Assembly: GCF_000718165.1 (NCBI RefSeq)
Contig: NZ_JOEY01000017.1
Coordinates: 1-64,000, forward strand
Direction of reading: 5' to 3'
DNA from: Streptomyces fulvoviolaceus
GTDB lineage: Bacteria; Actinomycetota; Actinomycetes; Streptomycetales; Streptomycetaceae
DNA: 64,000 bases
Positions within the stretch are counted from its first letter, which is position 1, and each line of letters opens with the position of its first letter. Shown in pieces: positions 16,928-25,843 of the stretch. A model generated the notes under the pieces. It searched no databases and was not told where the DNA came from. It worked only from the letters and a program-made list of their open reading frames with translations. Made by a program: the position numbers and the translations under genes.

Positions 16928-18178
16928 ATGAGCTCCGCCACCGAAACAACGGCGGCCCCCGCGAAGAAGCGGGGATCCGGCCTGTTCCAGGGCCTGCAGA
17001 AGGTCGGCCGCAGCCTGCAGCTCCCGATCGCCGTGCTGCCGGCGGCGGGCCTGCTGCTCCGGTTCGGCCAGCAGGACATCCACGACAAGCTGCACCTGCC
17101 CGACAAGGTCACGGCGGTGTTCGCCACGGCCGGTGGCGCGATCTTCGACAACCTGCCGATGCTGTTCTGTATCGGTGTCGCGATCGGTTTCGCCAAGAAG
17201 TCGGACGGCTCGACCGCGCTGGCCGCCCTGGTCGGCTTCCTGGTCTACAGCAACGTCCTGAAGGCCTTCCCGGTCACCGAGGCGAAGGTCCAGGCGGGTG
17301 CGGACATAGCCGCGACCTACAACAACCCCGGTGTCCTCGGCGGCATCATCATGGGTCTGCTGTCCGCCGTGCTGTGGCAGAAGTTCCACCGCACCAGGCT
17401 GGTGGACTGGCTCGGCTTCTTCAACGGCCGCCGCCTCGTCCCGATCATCATGGCCTTCGTCGGCACGCTCATGGGCGTCTTCTTCGGCCTGGTCTGGGAG
17501 CCGATCGGTGAGGTCATCTCCGACTTCGGCGAGTGGATGACCGGCCTCGGAGCCTTCGGTGCGGCCCTGTTCGGTCTCATCAACCGTGCGCTGATCCCCA
17601 TCGGCATGCACCAGTTCGTCAACACCGTCTCGTGGTTCCAGCTCGGCGACTTCAAGGACGCGGCCGGCCAGGTCGTCCACGGCGACCTCAACCGCTTCTT
17701 CGCCGGTGACCCGACCGCTGGTCAGTTCATGTCGGGCTTCTTCCCGATCATGATGTTCGGTCTGCCGGCTGCCGCGATCGCGATCGCTCACTCCGCTCGT
17801 CCCGAGCGCCGCAAGGCCGTGATGGGCATGATGGTCTCGCTCGCGCTGACCTCGTTCGTGACCGGTGTGACCGAACCGATCGAGTTCTCGTTCATGTTCA
17901 TCGCCCCGGTGCTGTACGCGATTCACGCTGTCCTCACCGCCGTCTCCATGGCGGTCACCTGGGCGCTGGGCGTCCACGCGGGCTTCACGTTCTCCGCGGG
18001 CGCCATCGACTACGGCCTGAACTGGAGTCTGGCGACCAAGCCCTGGCTGATCATCCCGATCGGCCTGGTCTTCGCGGCGATCTACTACGTCGTCTTCCGC
18101 TTCGCCATCACCAAGTTCAACCTCCCCACCCCGGGCCGGGAGCCCGAGGAGGAGCTCGAGGACCTCACGAAGGCGTAG
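16928..18178 (+). CDS. nagE2: PTS EIIC permease for N-acetylglucosamine
   Basis: This 416-residue EIIC permease is the main GlcNAc transporter in the genus. It shares LQLPIAVLPAAGLLLRFGQQ, GFFPIMMFGLPAAAIAI and SFVTGVTEPIEFSFMFIAPVLY with nagE1. GGAGGA lies just upstream of ATG 16928. The double dre overlaps the promoter region, so expression should respond to DasR and glucosamine-6-phosphate. Uptake of GlcNAc is the signal that links nutrient state to development and antibiotic production in S. coelicolor. A terminator closes the gene. Confidence 0.94.
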   Translation: MSSATETTAAPAKKRGSGLFQGLQKVGRSLQLPIAVLPAAGLLLRFGQQDIHDKLHLPDKVTAVFATAGGAIFDNLPMLFCIGVAIGFAKKSDGSTALAALVGFLVYSNVLKAFPVTEAKVQAGADIAATYNNPGVLGGIIMGLLSAVLWQKFHRTRLVDWLGFFNGRRLVPIIMAFVGTLMGVFFGLVWEPIGEVISDFGEWMTGLGAFGAALFGLINRALIPIGMHQFVNTVSWFQLGDFKDAAGQVVHGDLNRFFAGDPTAGQFMSGFFPIMMFGLPAAAIAIAHSARPERRKAVMGMMVSLALTSFVTGVTEPIEFSFMFIAPVLYAIHAVLTAVSMAVTWALGVHAGFTFSAGAIDYGLNWSLATKPWLIIPIGLVFAAIYYVVFRFAITKFNLPTPGREPEEELEDLTKA

Positions 18179-18192
18179 GCCCGCACCACGAG

Positions 18193-18230
18193 GAAGGCCC
18201 CCGGAGCACTGAAGCTCCGGGGGCCTTCGT
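18193..18230 (+). terminator. terminator after nagE2
   Basis: Perfect 15-bp inverted repeat gaaggcccccggagc / gctccgggggccttc with a six-base loop. It lies between convergent nagE2 and the MBL gene and may serve both. Confidence 0.85.
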
Positions 18231-18258
18231 CACGTCGTAGAAGAGAACGTCGTAGAAC

Positions 18259-19011
18259 CTAGATCTCGTACGACAGTCTCGGCGTCGCCAGTTCCACCGG
18301 GCCGTCGAAGACCGCGCGGGCGTCGGCGAGGTTGACCTGGGGGTCGGTCCACGGGGGGATGTGGGTCAGCACGAGCTTCCGTGCTCCCGCGCGGGCCGCC
18401 GTCTCTCCCGCCTCGCGGCCGTTGAGGTGCAGGTCGGGGATGTTCTCCTTGCCGTGCGTGAAGGCGGCCTCGCACAGGAACAGGTCGCTGTCGTGGGCGA
18501 GTTCGTCCAGGACGGGGGTCGTGCCCGTGTCGCCGGAGTAGGTCAGGGACTTGCCGCCGTGTTCGACGCGGATGCCGTACGCCTCCACGGGGTGGGCCAC
18601 GCGTTCCGTGTGCACCGTGAACGGGCCGATCTCGAACGTGGACGGCTTGACCGTGTGGAAGTCGAAGACCTCGCTCATGGAGGAGGCGGTGGGGGTGTCG
18701 GCGTAGGCCGTGGTGAGGCGGTGTTCGGTGCCTTCGGGGCCGTAGACCGGGATCGGGTCGCAGCGGCCGCCGTCGTGGCGGTAGTAGCGCGCGACGAAGT
18801 ACGCGCACATGTCGATGCAGTGGTCGGCGTGCAGATGGCTGAGGAAGATCGCGTCGAGGTCGTAGAGACCGCAGTGGCGCTGCAGCTCGCCAAGGGCACC
18901 GTTGCCCATGTCGAGAAGCAGCCGGAAGCCGTCGGCCTCGACGAGGTAGCTCGAGCAGGCCGATTCCGCGGACGGGAACGACCCCGAGCAGCCGACGACG
19001 GTGAGCTTCAT
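18259..19011 (-). CDS. MBL-fold metallo-hydrolase (RNase Z/AHL-lactonase-like)
   Basis: This 250-residue metallo-beta-lactamase-fold protein has the metal motif SHLHADHCIDM (HxHxDH), a later GDTGTT Asp ligand and VLTHIPPW as the last His ligand. MKLTVVGCSGSFPS is the typical first strand of the RNase Z-like and cyclic-nucleotide phosphodiesterase-like branch. The long RNase Z arm is missing. The true substrate cannot be told from the sequence. GGAGG lies ten bases before ATG 19011. It is divergent from the MazF-like gene, with 235 bases between them. Confidence 0.85.
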   Translation of the reverse strand: MKLTVVGCSGSFPSAESACSSYLVEADGFRLLLDMGNGALGELQRHCGLYDLDAIFLSHLHADHCIDMCAYFVARYYRHDGGRCDPIPVYGPEGTEHRLTTAYADTPTASSMSEVFDFHTVKPSTFEIGPFTVHTERVAHPVEAYGIRVEHGGKSLTYSGDTGTTPVLDELAHDSDLFLCEAAFTHGKENIPDLHLNGREAGETAARAGARKLVLTHIPPWTDPQVNLADARAVFDGPVELATPRLSYEI

Positions 19012-19246
19012 AAAGCAGAAACCTCCGCTGGCGGATAACTTTTCTGGAAAGGAGACGGGGGTCGTGCGGTGCGTCGAGCGTAAGGCGCAAAACCTCCGGT
19101 CGCTCCTCCGCCAAGGGCTGTTGTGGGCGAACTCACCTGTGCTGTCACCGGTTCGGCTGGCCCCGGGGCATGTGGGAGGCGGGGGATGGAACGCGGGTTC
19201 TAAAGAGGGCGCGCGAGGCTGATCGCACGCCGGTAACGTCGTCCTC

Positions 19247-19702
19247 ATGGACACGTCCTGGTGGCTCGCGCTCGCTGCGGTGGTACTGCTCGCGCTGGTC
19301 GCCACGCTCGTCGACGGGTGGGGGCGCGGGCGGCGGCCCAGAGGGCGCGCGGATCACCGGACCCGGCCGCCGGGGCGCCCTTCCGCGCCGGGCGCGCGGC
19401 CGCGGCCTGCCGAGATCTGGTGGGCGAACGTGCCCTACGAGGACGGTCCGGGGGTGAAGGACCGGCCGTGTCTGGTGCTCGCGGTGCACGGCGAGCGGGC
19501 CACGGTGGCGAAGATCACCAGCAAGTACCACGACGAGCGGGCCGGGGTGATCCCGTTGCCTCCGGGGGCGGTGGGCGACGCGCACGGCCGGGCGAGCTTC
19601 CTGGAGACGGACGAGCTGCGCGAGGTGTCGGTGTGGGAGTTCCGGCGGAGGGTGGGCGTGGTGGACCCGGTCCTGTGGGACCAGGTCCGTCACCTGGCGT
19701 GA
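19247..19702 (+). CDS. PemK/MazF-family protein with N-terminal membrane anchor
   Basis: This 151-residue protein has an N-terminal transmembrane helix (WLALAAVVLLALVATLV, about 6-22), an Arg/Pro-rich linker (26-52) and a PemK/MazF domain. That domain shows AEIWWANVPY, GPGVKDRPCLVLAV, VAKITSKYHDERAGVIPL and the C-terminal DELREVSVWEFRRRVG. MazF toxins are mRNA endonucleases. The KDRPCLVL and TSK positions match the family. No antitoxin gene lies beside it. A membrane-tethered orphan is probably not a free toxin. The name would be misleading, so no symbol is given. Confidence 0.82.
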   Translation: MDTSWWLALAAVVLLALVATLVDGWGRGRRPRGRADHRTRPPGRPSAPGARPRPAEIWWANVPYEDGPGVKDRPCLVLAVHGERATVAKITSKYHDERAGVIPLPPGAVGDAHGRASFLETDELREVSVWEFRRRVGVVDPVLWDQVRHLA

Positions 19703-19709
19703 AGCCCTC

Positions 19710-20666
<957 letters not shown>

Positions 20667-20676
20667 TCAGCGGGCC

Positions 20677-20955
20677 TTAGACCATGCCGCCGGCCACGGC
20701 CGGCAGGATCGTGACGCTGTCGCCGTCGGCGAGCTTGGTGGTGATGCCGTCGAGGAAGCGGACGTCCTCGTCGTTGAGGTAGACGTTGACGAAGCGGCGG
20801 AGCTCGCCGCCGTCCACGATGCGGGCCTGGATTCCCGCATGCCGGGTCTCGAGGTCGGTGAAGAGCTCGGCGAGGGTGTCCCCGTTGCCCTCCACCGCCT
20901 TCTGGCCGTCGGTGTAGGTGCGGAGGATGGTGGGGATGCGGACCTCGATGGCCAT
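20677..20955 (-). CDS. cysO: sulfur-carrier protein CysO (MoaD/ThiS fold)
   Basis: This 92-residue ubiquitin-like carrier is thiocarboxylated at a C-terminal Gly-Gly and donates sulfur to CysM. The fold landmarks are EVRIPTILRTYTDGQ and RFVNVYLNDEDVRFLDG, and the chain ends ILPAVAGGMV. The two residues after Gly-Gly (Met-Val) would have to be removed before adenylation. The M67 peptidase at 22333-22755 is the natural candidate, since related JAMM enzymes trim such tails. CAGGAG lies upstream of ATG 20955. A cysteine leader peptide precedes the gene. Confidence 0.92.
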   Translation of the reverse strand: MAIEVRIPTILRTYTDGQKAVEGNGDTLAELFTDLETRHAGIQARIVDGGELRRFVNVYLNDEDVRFLDGITTKLADGDSVTILPAVAGGMV

Positions 20956-21041
20956 GGTTGCGGGCTCCTGTCGGGAAATCTGGGGTCGGTGGGCGCACGG
21001 CGGCACGCCGCGGCCTCACAGCCGTACGGCGGCAGGGAACG

Positions 21042-21137
21042 TCAACAGATGGCGCTGTTCAGCCTGCACAGGTCGACGTGAAGCCGCGCCACGAGCAGAG
21101 TGCTCGGCGCGTTGTCGCTCACGTCGTTCAGAACCAT
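21042..21137 (-). CDS. cysteine leader peptide of the cysO-cysM operon
   Basis: This 31-codon open frame begins MVLNDVSDNAPST and ends in HVDLCRLNSAIC followed by stop. Small peptides with an RLHVDLCRL-type core and a terminal Cys are recognised actinobacterial leader peptides in front of sulfur-metabolism genes. Slow reading of the Cys codons under cysteine shortage is thought to relieve attenuation. The stop lies 86 bases before cysO. The intervening minus-strand sequence is GC-rich with several possible stems. Confidence 0.85.
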   Translation of the reverse strand: MVLNDVSDNAPSTLLVARLHVDLCRLNSAIC

Positions 21138-21239
21138 GGGGTCATCGTATCGATTCCCGGTCCGGGTCCCGGAATGTGATCCCACATTCCGGACTAATCC
21201 CGGCCGGGGAGTGAGACGGGGCAGCTCAGACCCCACCGT

Positions 21240-22298
21240 TCAGGCGGACGCCCGCCGGACCAGGTGGGTCGGGGTGACCACGGAGGAGAGCGGGTGACCC
21301 GCACTCGCCTCCTCCCCCGTGTCGGCGGTCCTGCTGAACAGCAGCCTGGCCAGCAGCCGTCCCATGCCCTCGACGTCCTGGTGGACCGTCGTCAGCGGCG
21401 GGTCGGTCGACTCGGCGATGGGCGCGAGGTCGTCGAAGCCGACGACGGCCACGTCGTCCGGTACCCGGCGGCCGCGCTCCCGCAGCACCTGCAGGGCGCC
21501 GGACGCCATGAGGTCCGAGGCGACGAAGACGGCGTCGAGGTCGGGGCACCGGTCCAGGAGGGCGGCCATGGCGTCGGCGCCGCCCTGCCGGGTGTAGTCG
21601 GCCTTCTCGATCAGCCGGGGCGAGGCGTCGAGCAGGACGTCCCGGTAGCCGTCGAGGCGGTCGACGGCGGAGGCCTCCTGGTCGTAGGGCCCGGTGACGG
21701 TCGCGATGCGCTCGCGGCCGAGCGAGACCAGATGGCGGACCGCCTCCCGGGCTCCGCCGCGGTTGTCGGCGTCGACGTAGATCTGGCCGCGCACGGTCTC
21801 GCCCTCCCGCAGCAGCGGGCGGCCGCCGAAGACGGCAGGCAGGCCGAGCCGTTCGATCATGCCGGGCAACGGGTCGTCGGCGCGCAGGGAGAACAGCAGG
21901 GCGCCGTCGACATGGCCGCCGCCGAGGAAGTCGCCGACGCGCGGATAGTCGTCGGGCTCCTCCAGGAACAGCAGGACGGGCTGGACGCCGTGCGCGATGA
22001 GTTCCTTGCGGATGCCGCGCAGATGGCAGTCGAAGAAGGGATCGATGAAGACCCGGTCCTGCGGCTGGGTCGCCACGACGGCGACGGCGCCCGTGCGGCG
22101 GGTGACGAGCTGGCGGGCGGCCTGGTTGGGCACGTAGCCCAGCTCGGCGATCACGTCCCGGACGCGGTCGACAACCTCCGCGCGCACCTTCAGCTCGCCG
22201 TTGACCACCCGCGACACCGTGGACTTCGAGACTCCCGACTCTCGGGCGACGTCCTCCAGCGTGGGGCGCCGTCCGTGCGACCGCTGCGTCAACACCAT
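21240..22298 (-). CDS. LacI-family transcriptional regulator
   Basis: This 352-residue repressor has the N-terminal HTH TLEDVARESGVSKSTVSRVV (residues 13-32), the hinge helix NQAARQLV and a periplasmic-binding-protein-like sugar domain. Landmarks there are VDGALLFSLR, VGFDDLAPIAESTDPPLTTV and a C-terminal HPLSSVVTPTHLVRR. The ligand is presumably a sugar. No transport genes are adjacent. It sits between the leader peptide/cysO and mec, so the cysteine genes here are not one simple operon. The gene starts 34 bases after mec ends. Confidence 0.93.
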   Translation of the reverse strand: MVLTQRSHGRRPTLEDVARESGVSKSTVSRVVNGELKVRAEVVDRVRDVIAELGYVPNQAARQLVTRRTGAVAVVATQPQDRVFIDPFFDCHLRGIRKELIAHGVQPVLLFLEEPDDYPRVGDFLGGGHVDGALLFSLRADDPLPGMIERLGLPAVFGGRPLLREGETVRGQIYVDADNRGGAREAVRHLVSLGRERIATVTGPYDQEASAVDRLDGYRDVLLDASPRLIEKADYTRQGGADAMAALLDRCPDLDAVFVASDLMASGALQVLRERGRRVPDDVAVVGFDDLAPIAESTDPPLTTVHQDVEGMGRLLARLLFSRTADTGEEASAGHPLSSVVTPTHLVRRASA

Positions 22299-22332
22299 CT
22301 CCGATACGGCGAGTTGGGCGATGCGTACGAGG

Positions 22333-22755
22333 TCAGTATGCCTCTACGACTGTCACCTCTTCCTCGGAAACCTCGCCCTCGACGATGCGGAACGAGCGGA
22401 ACTGGAAGTCGCCGAGCCCGTCGGTGTCCGCCGTGGAGACGAGGACGTAGTGGGCGCCCGGCTCGTTCGCGTAGGAGATGTCGGTGCGGGACGGGTAGGC
22501 CTCGGTGGCCGTGTGGGAGTGGTAGATGATCACCGGCTCCTCGTCGCGGTCGTCCAGGTCGCGGTAGAGCTTGAGGAGGTCGCCCGAGTCGAACTCGTAG
22601 AACGTGGGCGACATGGCCGCGTTCAGCATCGGGACGAAGCGCTCGGGGCGGTCCGAGCCGGCCGGGCCCGCGACGACGCCGCACGCCTCGTCGGGGTGGT
22701 CCTTGCGCGCGTGCGCGACGATCTGGTCGACGAGGGCCTGGGTGATGGTCAGCAT
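22333..22755 (-). CDS. mec: M67 JAMM metallopeptidase, CysO-cysteine cleaving (Mec-type)
   Basis: This 140-residue zinc peptidase has a complete JAMM motif: Glu23 in DEACGV and H79-S-H81 followed by Ser89 and Asp92 in YHSHTATEAYPSRTD. In M. tuberculosis Mec releases cysteine from the CysO-cysteine adduct. Here it may also cut Met-Val from the CysO C-terminus to expose Gly-Gly. It is separated from cysO by the LacI regulator. A terminator for the upstream permease gene lies between the two genes. Confidence 0.9.
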   Translation of the reverse strand: MLTITQALVDQIVAHARKDHPDEACGVVAGPAGSDRPERFVPMLNAAMSPTFYEFDSGDLLKLYRDLDDRDEEPVIIYHSHTATEAYPSRTDISYANEPGAHYVLVSTADTDGLGDFQFRSFRIVEGEVSEEEVTVVEAY

Positions 22756-22775
22756 GTTCGTCAGGATAAGCGGGA

Positions 22776-22812
22776 GGGCCGCCCCGTACCGAGGAGTGGT
22801 ACGGGGCGGCCC
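22776..22812 (-). terminator. terminator after amino acid permease
   Basis: Perfect 15-bp inverted repeat gggccgccccgtacc / ggtacggggcggccc with a seven-base loop. It lies downstream of the permease gene (minus strand) and just upstream of mec. Confidence 0.85.
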
Positions 22813-22851
22813 ACATGCCGGACACCTCTGGAGATGCGGTTCAGCAGCCGA

Positions 22852-22930
22852 CCCAAGGGGCGCGGGGCTGTATCGATATGCGGCTCCGCCGCGTGGGCGC
22901 GACCAGCCACGACGGGGCGGCAGACGATCG
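22852..22930. repeat. dispersed Streptomyces intergenic repeat
   Basis: The stretch running from ccaaggggcgcggggctg through tatgcggctccgccgcgtgg to the end of the unit is a repeat seen in many streptomycete intergenic regions. It contains nested short palindromes (gcggctccgccgc). It lies at the 3' end of the permease gene. Its role is unknown. Confidence 0.65.
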
Positions 22931-22951
22931 ACGGCCCCCCGCGCGGAGCGC

Positions 22952-24391
22952 CTAGCCGACCTTCTCGAACTCCGGCTCCCGCCGCTCGGCGATCTCCGGG
23001 TTGCGGCTCTTGAGGACGGCCCAGCCGATACCGAGCACCGCGGCCCAGCCCGCCATCACGTACAGGCAGACCCGGGAGTCCGCGTCGTACGCGATCAGAC
23101 AGGTGACGAAGAGGAGGAACGCGATGGCGACATACGACCCCTTCGCACCACCCGGCGCCGGGAAGGAGGACGCGGGCAGGCGGCCGGCCTCGACCGCGCG
23201 GCGGTACAGGACGTGGCTGATCAGGATCATCAGCCAGGTCCAGATGCCGGCCGCGGTGGCCACGGAGACGACGTAGCCGAAGGCCTTCTCCGGGACGATG
23301 TAGTTCAGTACCACGCCGATGCCCATGAAGAGCATGGAGACGGTGATAGCGAGGGCCGGGGTCCTGGTGGCGGAGAGCTTGTTGAAGGCCTTGGGGGCCT
23401 CACCGCTGTCCGCCAGGGTGCGCAGCATGCGGCCCGTGGAGTACATGCCGGAGTTGCAGGAGGACAGGGCCGCCGTCAGGACGACGAAGTTGACGATGCC
23501 CGCGCCCGCCGGGATGCCGATCATCGCGAAGGCCTTCACGAAGGGACTGACGCCCGGCGCGAACTCGGTCCACTTCACCACGCACAGGATGACGGTGAGG
23601 GCGCCGACGTAGAAGAGGCCGATCCGCCAGGGCAGGGTGTTGATGGCCTTGGGGAGGGTCTTCTCCGGGTTCTCGGACTCGCCGGCCGTGACGCCGACGA
23701 GCTCGACGGCGAGGTAGGCGAACATGACGCCCTGCAGGGTCATCAGGGAGGAGCCGATGCCCTTGGGGAAGAAGCCGTCGAAGGCCCAGAGGTTGGAGAC
23801 GGCGGCGGTGTCACCGGCGTTGCTGAAGCCGAAGGTGAGGACGCCGAGGCCGATCACGATCATGCCGATCAGCGCGGTCACCTTGATCATCGAGAACCAG
23901 AACTCGATCTCGCCGAACAGCTTCACGGAGATCAGGTTCGCGACGAACAGGACGACCAGGAAGACCAGGGCCGTCACCCACTGCGGGATGTCCGGGAACC
24001 AGTAGTGGATGTAGATCGCGGCGGCCGTGAGCTCGGCCATGCCAGTGACGACCCACAGCAGCCAGTACGTCCAGCCGGTGAAGTAGCCGAAGAACGGGCC
24101 GAGGAACTCGCGGGAATACTCCGCGAAGGAGCCCGAGACCGGGCGGTAGAGCAGGAGTTCGCCGAGGGCCCGCATGATGAAGAAGATGATCACGCCTGCG
24201 ACGGCGTACATCAGGATGAGGCTCGGTCCGGCCTTGGCGATGTTCGCCCCGGCGTTGAGGAAGAGGCCGACGCCGATGGCGCCGCCGATCGCGATCATCT
24301 GGACCTGGCGGCTGCCGAGCCCGCGCTCGTACCCCTCTTCCGACTCCTTCGGGGCCTTCTCCGAGCCTGTGTCGACCTGAGCGGAGGTCAT
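22952..24391 (-). CDS. amino acid permease (APC superfamily)
   Basis: This 479-residue transporter has 12 predicted transmembrane helices. Family landmarks are QMIAIGGAIGVGLFLNAG in helix 1, PVSGSFAEYSREFLGPFFG, and the helix-6 region with VELVGVTAGESENPEKTLPKAI. It groups with the AnsP/ProY/GabP-type proton symporters. The substrate is not evident. It is transcribed alone, with a 355-base upstream region and its own terminator. Confidence 0.93.
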   Translation of the reverse strand: MTSAQVDTGSEKAPKESEEGYERGLGSRQVQMIAIGGAIGVGLFLNAGANIAKAGPSLILMYAVAGVIIFFIMRALGELLLYRPVSGSFAEYSREFLGPFFGYFTGWTYWLLWVVTGMAELTAAAIYIHYWFPDIPQWVTALVFLVVLFVANLISVKLFGEIEFWFSMIKVTALIGMIVIGLGVLTFGFSNAGDTAAVSNLWAFDGFFPKGIGSSLMTLQGVMFAYLAVELVGVTAGESENPEKTLPKAINTLPWRIGLFYVGALTVILCVVKWTEFAPGVSPFVKAFAMIGIPAGAGIVNFVVLTAALSSCNSGMYSTGRMLRTLADSGEAPKAFNKLSATRTPALAITVSMLFMGIGVVLNYIVPEKAFGYVVSVATAAGIWTWLMILISHVLYRRAVEAGRLPASSFPAPGGAKGSYVAIAFLLFVTCLIAYDADSRVCLYVMAGWAAVLGIGWAVLKSRNPEIAERREPEFEKVG

Positions 24392-24722
24392 GAGTGTGGT
24401 GCGCCTTTCTCCATGCCGAACCGGGCCTTTGTCGGCCTCGGATCGGGTCTCGATCCCCCCGGATTGATGGAGTTGAGCGGGCTTCGCGGGCCCGCTCGTG
24501 CCTGGCCGGCGATCTACCGGCTCGGTGGCGCACCCGGCCGAACATACGGGTGGTGTTCGCCGGGCGGTCGTGAAGATTTATCACGGCCGCAATAGTGATC
24601 GCCTGGGCGACATGTGGCGCAGTGCACAGGAAGAAGCGGACAAACGAACCCCAGGACGGGCATAGGCCGTCCACACGGTGACGTGATCGTTATCCGGATT
24701 TGAGCGTCCGCTGAGCGAACAC
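24392..24722. other. noncoding promoter region of amino acid permease
   Basis: This region between the permease start and the DUF2017 terminator holds no supported gene. A GGAGAAAGG lies about 20 bases upstream of the permease ATG. AT-rich spots near 24575-24600 on the minus strand (gtgataaatc) could be a -10 region, but no convincing -35 is seen. Open frames across it are shadows. Confidence 0.5.
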
Positions 24723-24743
24723 AAAAAAGTCACAAATCGCGAC
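24723..24743 (-). terminator. weak intrinsic terminator after DUF2017 gene
   Basis: On the minus strand a short stem gtcgc-gattt-gtgac is followed directly by TTTTTT. It lies a few bases after the TAA of the DUF2017 gene. Confidence 0.55.
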
Positions 24744-24746
24744 AGA

Positions 24747-25349
24747 TTACGGCAGGAGTGTGGTTACGAGGGTCTCCTGGAGCCCGCCCAGCCACAGATA
24801 CGCCATCACCATCGGCTTGCGCGGGTCCTCGTCCGGGAGCCGGTAGAGGAGGTCGGTGTCCTCCTCGGCGGTGATGTCCAGGCGGGAGCCGATCGCGAGG
24901 CGCAGGTCGTTGAGGGCGCCGAGCCACTGCTGGGACTCGCCCTGCGCGAGCTTGAGGACCGCGCCGCCGTCACCGGCCGGGCTGAGCGCGTCCAGGGAGC
25001 GGATCACCGCGAGGGCGTTCTCACGCTTGCCGGCACGCAGGTCGTTCTCGGTGAAGCGGCGGAACTCGGAGGAGTACGCCTTCTGCTCCTCGGCCGCCTT
25101 GGGGCCCGGGGTGCCCTCCGGGTCGCTGTAGGCGTCCGGGAAGAGTCGCTTGAGGACCGGGTCGGCGGGCGGCTCGCTCGGACCCTCGGCGAAGAGTTCG
25201 GCCAAGGGGTCGTCGGGGGCGTCCTCGGCGGGGCCGGGGCCGACGAGTTCCAGGAGCTGGACGGCCAGCGACCGGATGATGGAGATCTCGACGTCGTCGA
25301 GCGCGACGGCCGCGCCGCCGCCGGGAAGAGGTTCGAAGTGTCCAGGCAT
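24747..25349 (-). CDS. DUF2017 family protein
   Basis: This 200-residue, Asp/Glu-rich actinobacterial protein is found next to clpS throughout the order. Landmarks are HFEPLPGGGAAVALDDVEIS at the N-terminus, the motif SEFRRFTENDLRAGKRENA and NDLRLAIGSRLDI. It is soluble and mostly helical. The constant pairing with ClpS hints at a role in regulated proteolysis, which is unproven. ATG 25349 is preceded only by a weak purine stretch. The clpS-DUF2017 spacer holds the 15-bp tandem repeat. Confidence 0.88.
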   Translation of the reverse strand: MPGHFEPLPGGGAAVALDDVEISIIRSLAVQLLELVGPGPAEDAPDDPLAELFAEGPSEPPADPVLKRLFPDAYSDPEGTPGPKAAEEQKAYSSEFRRFTENDLRAGKRENALAVIRSLDALSPAGDGGAVLKLAQGESQQWLGALNDLRLAIGSRLDITAEEDTDLLYRLPDEDPRKPMVMAYLWLGGLQETLVTTLLP

Positions 25350-25363
25350 GAAGGTCAGTTCAG

Positions 25364-25482
25364 CTACTTCCGGTCCTGCGCGGCGGGTTCGTTTACTTCC
25401 GGTCCTGCTACTTCCGGTCCTGCTACTTCCGGTCCTGCTACTTCCGGTCCTGCTACTTCCGGTCCTGCTACTTCCGGTCCTG
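25364..25482 (-). repeat. 15-bp tandem repeat made from the clpS stop end
   Basis: The minus-strand unit caggaccggaagtag encodes Gln-Asp-Arg-Lys-stop, the last five codons of clpS. Copies occupy 25468-25482 (coding), 25453-25467, 25438-25452, 25423-25437 and 25408-25422 (all exact), 25393-25407 (ending taa) and, after a 14-base spacer, 25364-25378 (exact). All but the first are beyond the stop codon. The array fills most of the clpS-DUF2017 spacer. Confidence 0.95.
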
Positions 25483-25785
25483 CTGGAGGGTGGCCCACAG
25501 GCCGTAGCCGTGCATCGCCTGCACGTCGCGTTCCATCTCCTCGCGGCTTCCGCTGGAGACGACCGCCCGGCCCTTGTGATGGACGTCCATCATGAGCTTG
25601 GTGGCCTTGTCCTTGGTGTAGCCGAAGTACGTCTGGAAGACGTACGTCACGTAGCTCATGAGGTTGACCGGGTCGTTGTGAACGATCGTGACCCAGGGGA
25701 CGTCCGGCTCGGGGACGGCGAATACCTCTTCCGCCGACTCGGTGCGTTCGATCTCTACGGGAGCGGGTGACGTCACACGGCCCAT
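25468..25785 (-). CDS. clpS: ATP-dependent Clp protease adaptor ClpS
   Basis: This 105-residue N-recognin adaptor delivers N-degron proteins to ClpC/ClpA-ClpP. The hallmark [20 protein letters not shown], the metal/N-degron groove residues in [10 protein letters not shown] and the C-terminal [15 protein letters not shown] fit the family. ATG 25785 was chosen because GGGGAG lies upstream and the length is standard; a longer frame to 25980 antisense to pncB is not supported. It is divergent from pncB. Confidence 0.93.
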   Translation of the reverse strand: MGRVTSPAPVEIERTESAEEVFAVPEPDVPWVTIVHNDPVNLMSYVTYVFQTYFGYTKDKATKLMMDVHHKGRAVVSSGSREEMERDVQAMHGYGLWATLQQDRK

Positions 25786-25843
25786 GCTGCCACGCTCCCC
25801 ACAAATCGTCACACTGACGCAATGGGGGGTAGCATCTGTCGTC

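Noticed and set aside
22604..24595. 663-codon plus-strand frame
   Set aside because: It is antisense to the amino acid permease, is nearly all Gly/Asp/Glu/Arg low complexity, and arises from the strong third-position GC bias of the real gene.
25364..25482. Iteron-type origin or operator
   Set aside because: The 15-bp repeats could be iterons, but each is exactly the clpS 3' codon set, and there is no replication gene nearby.
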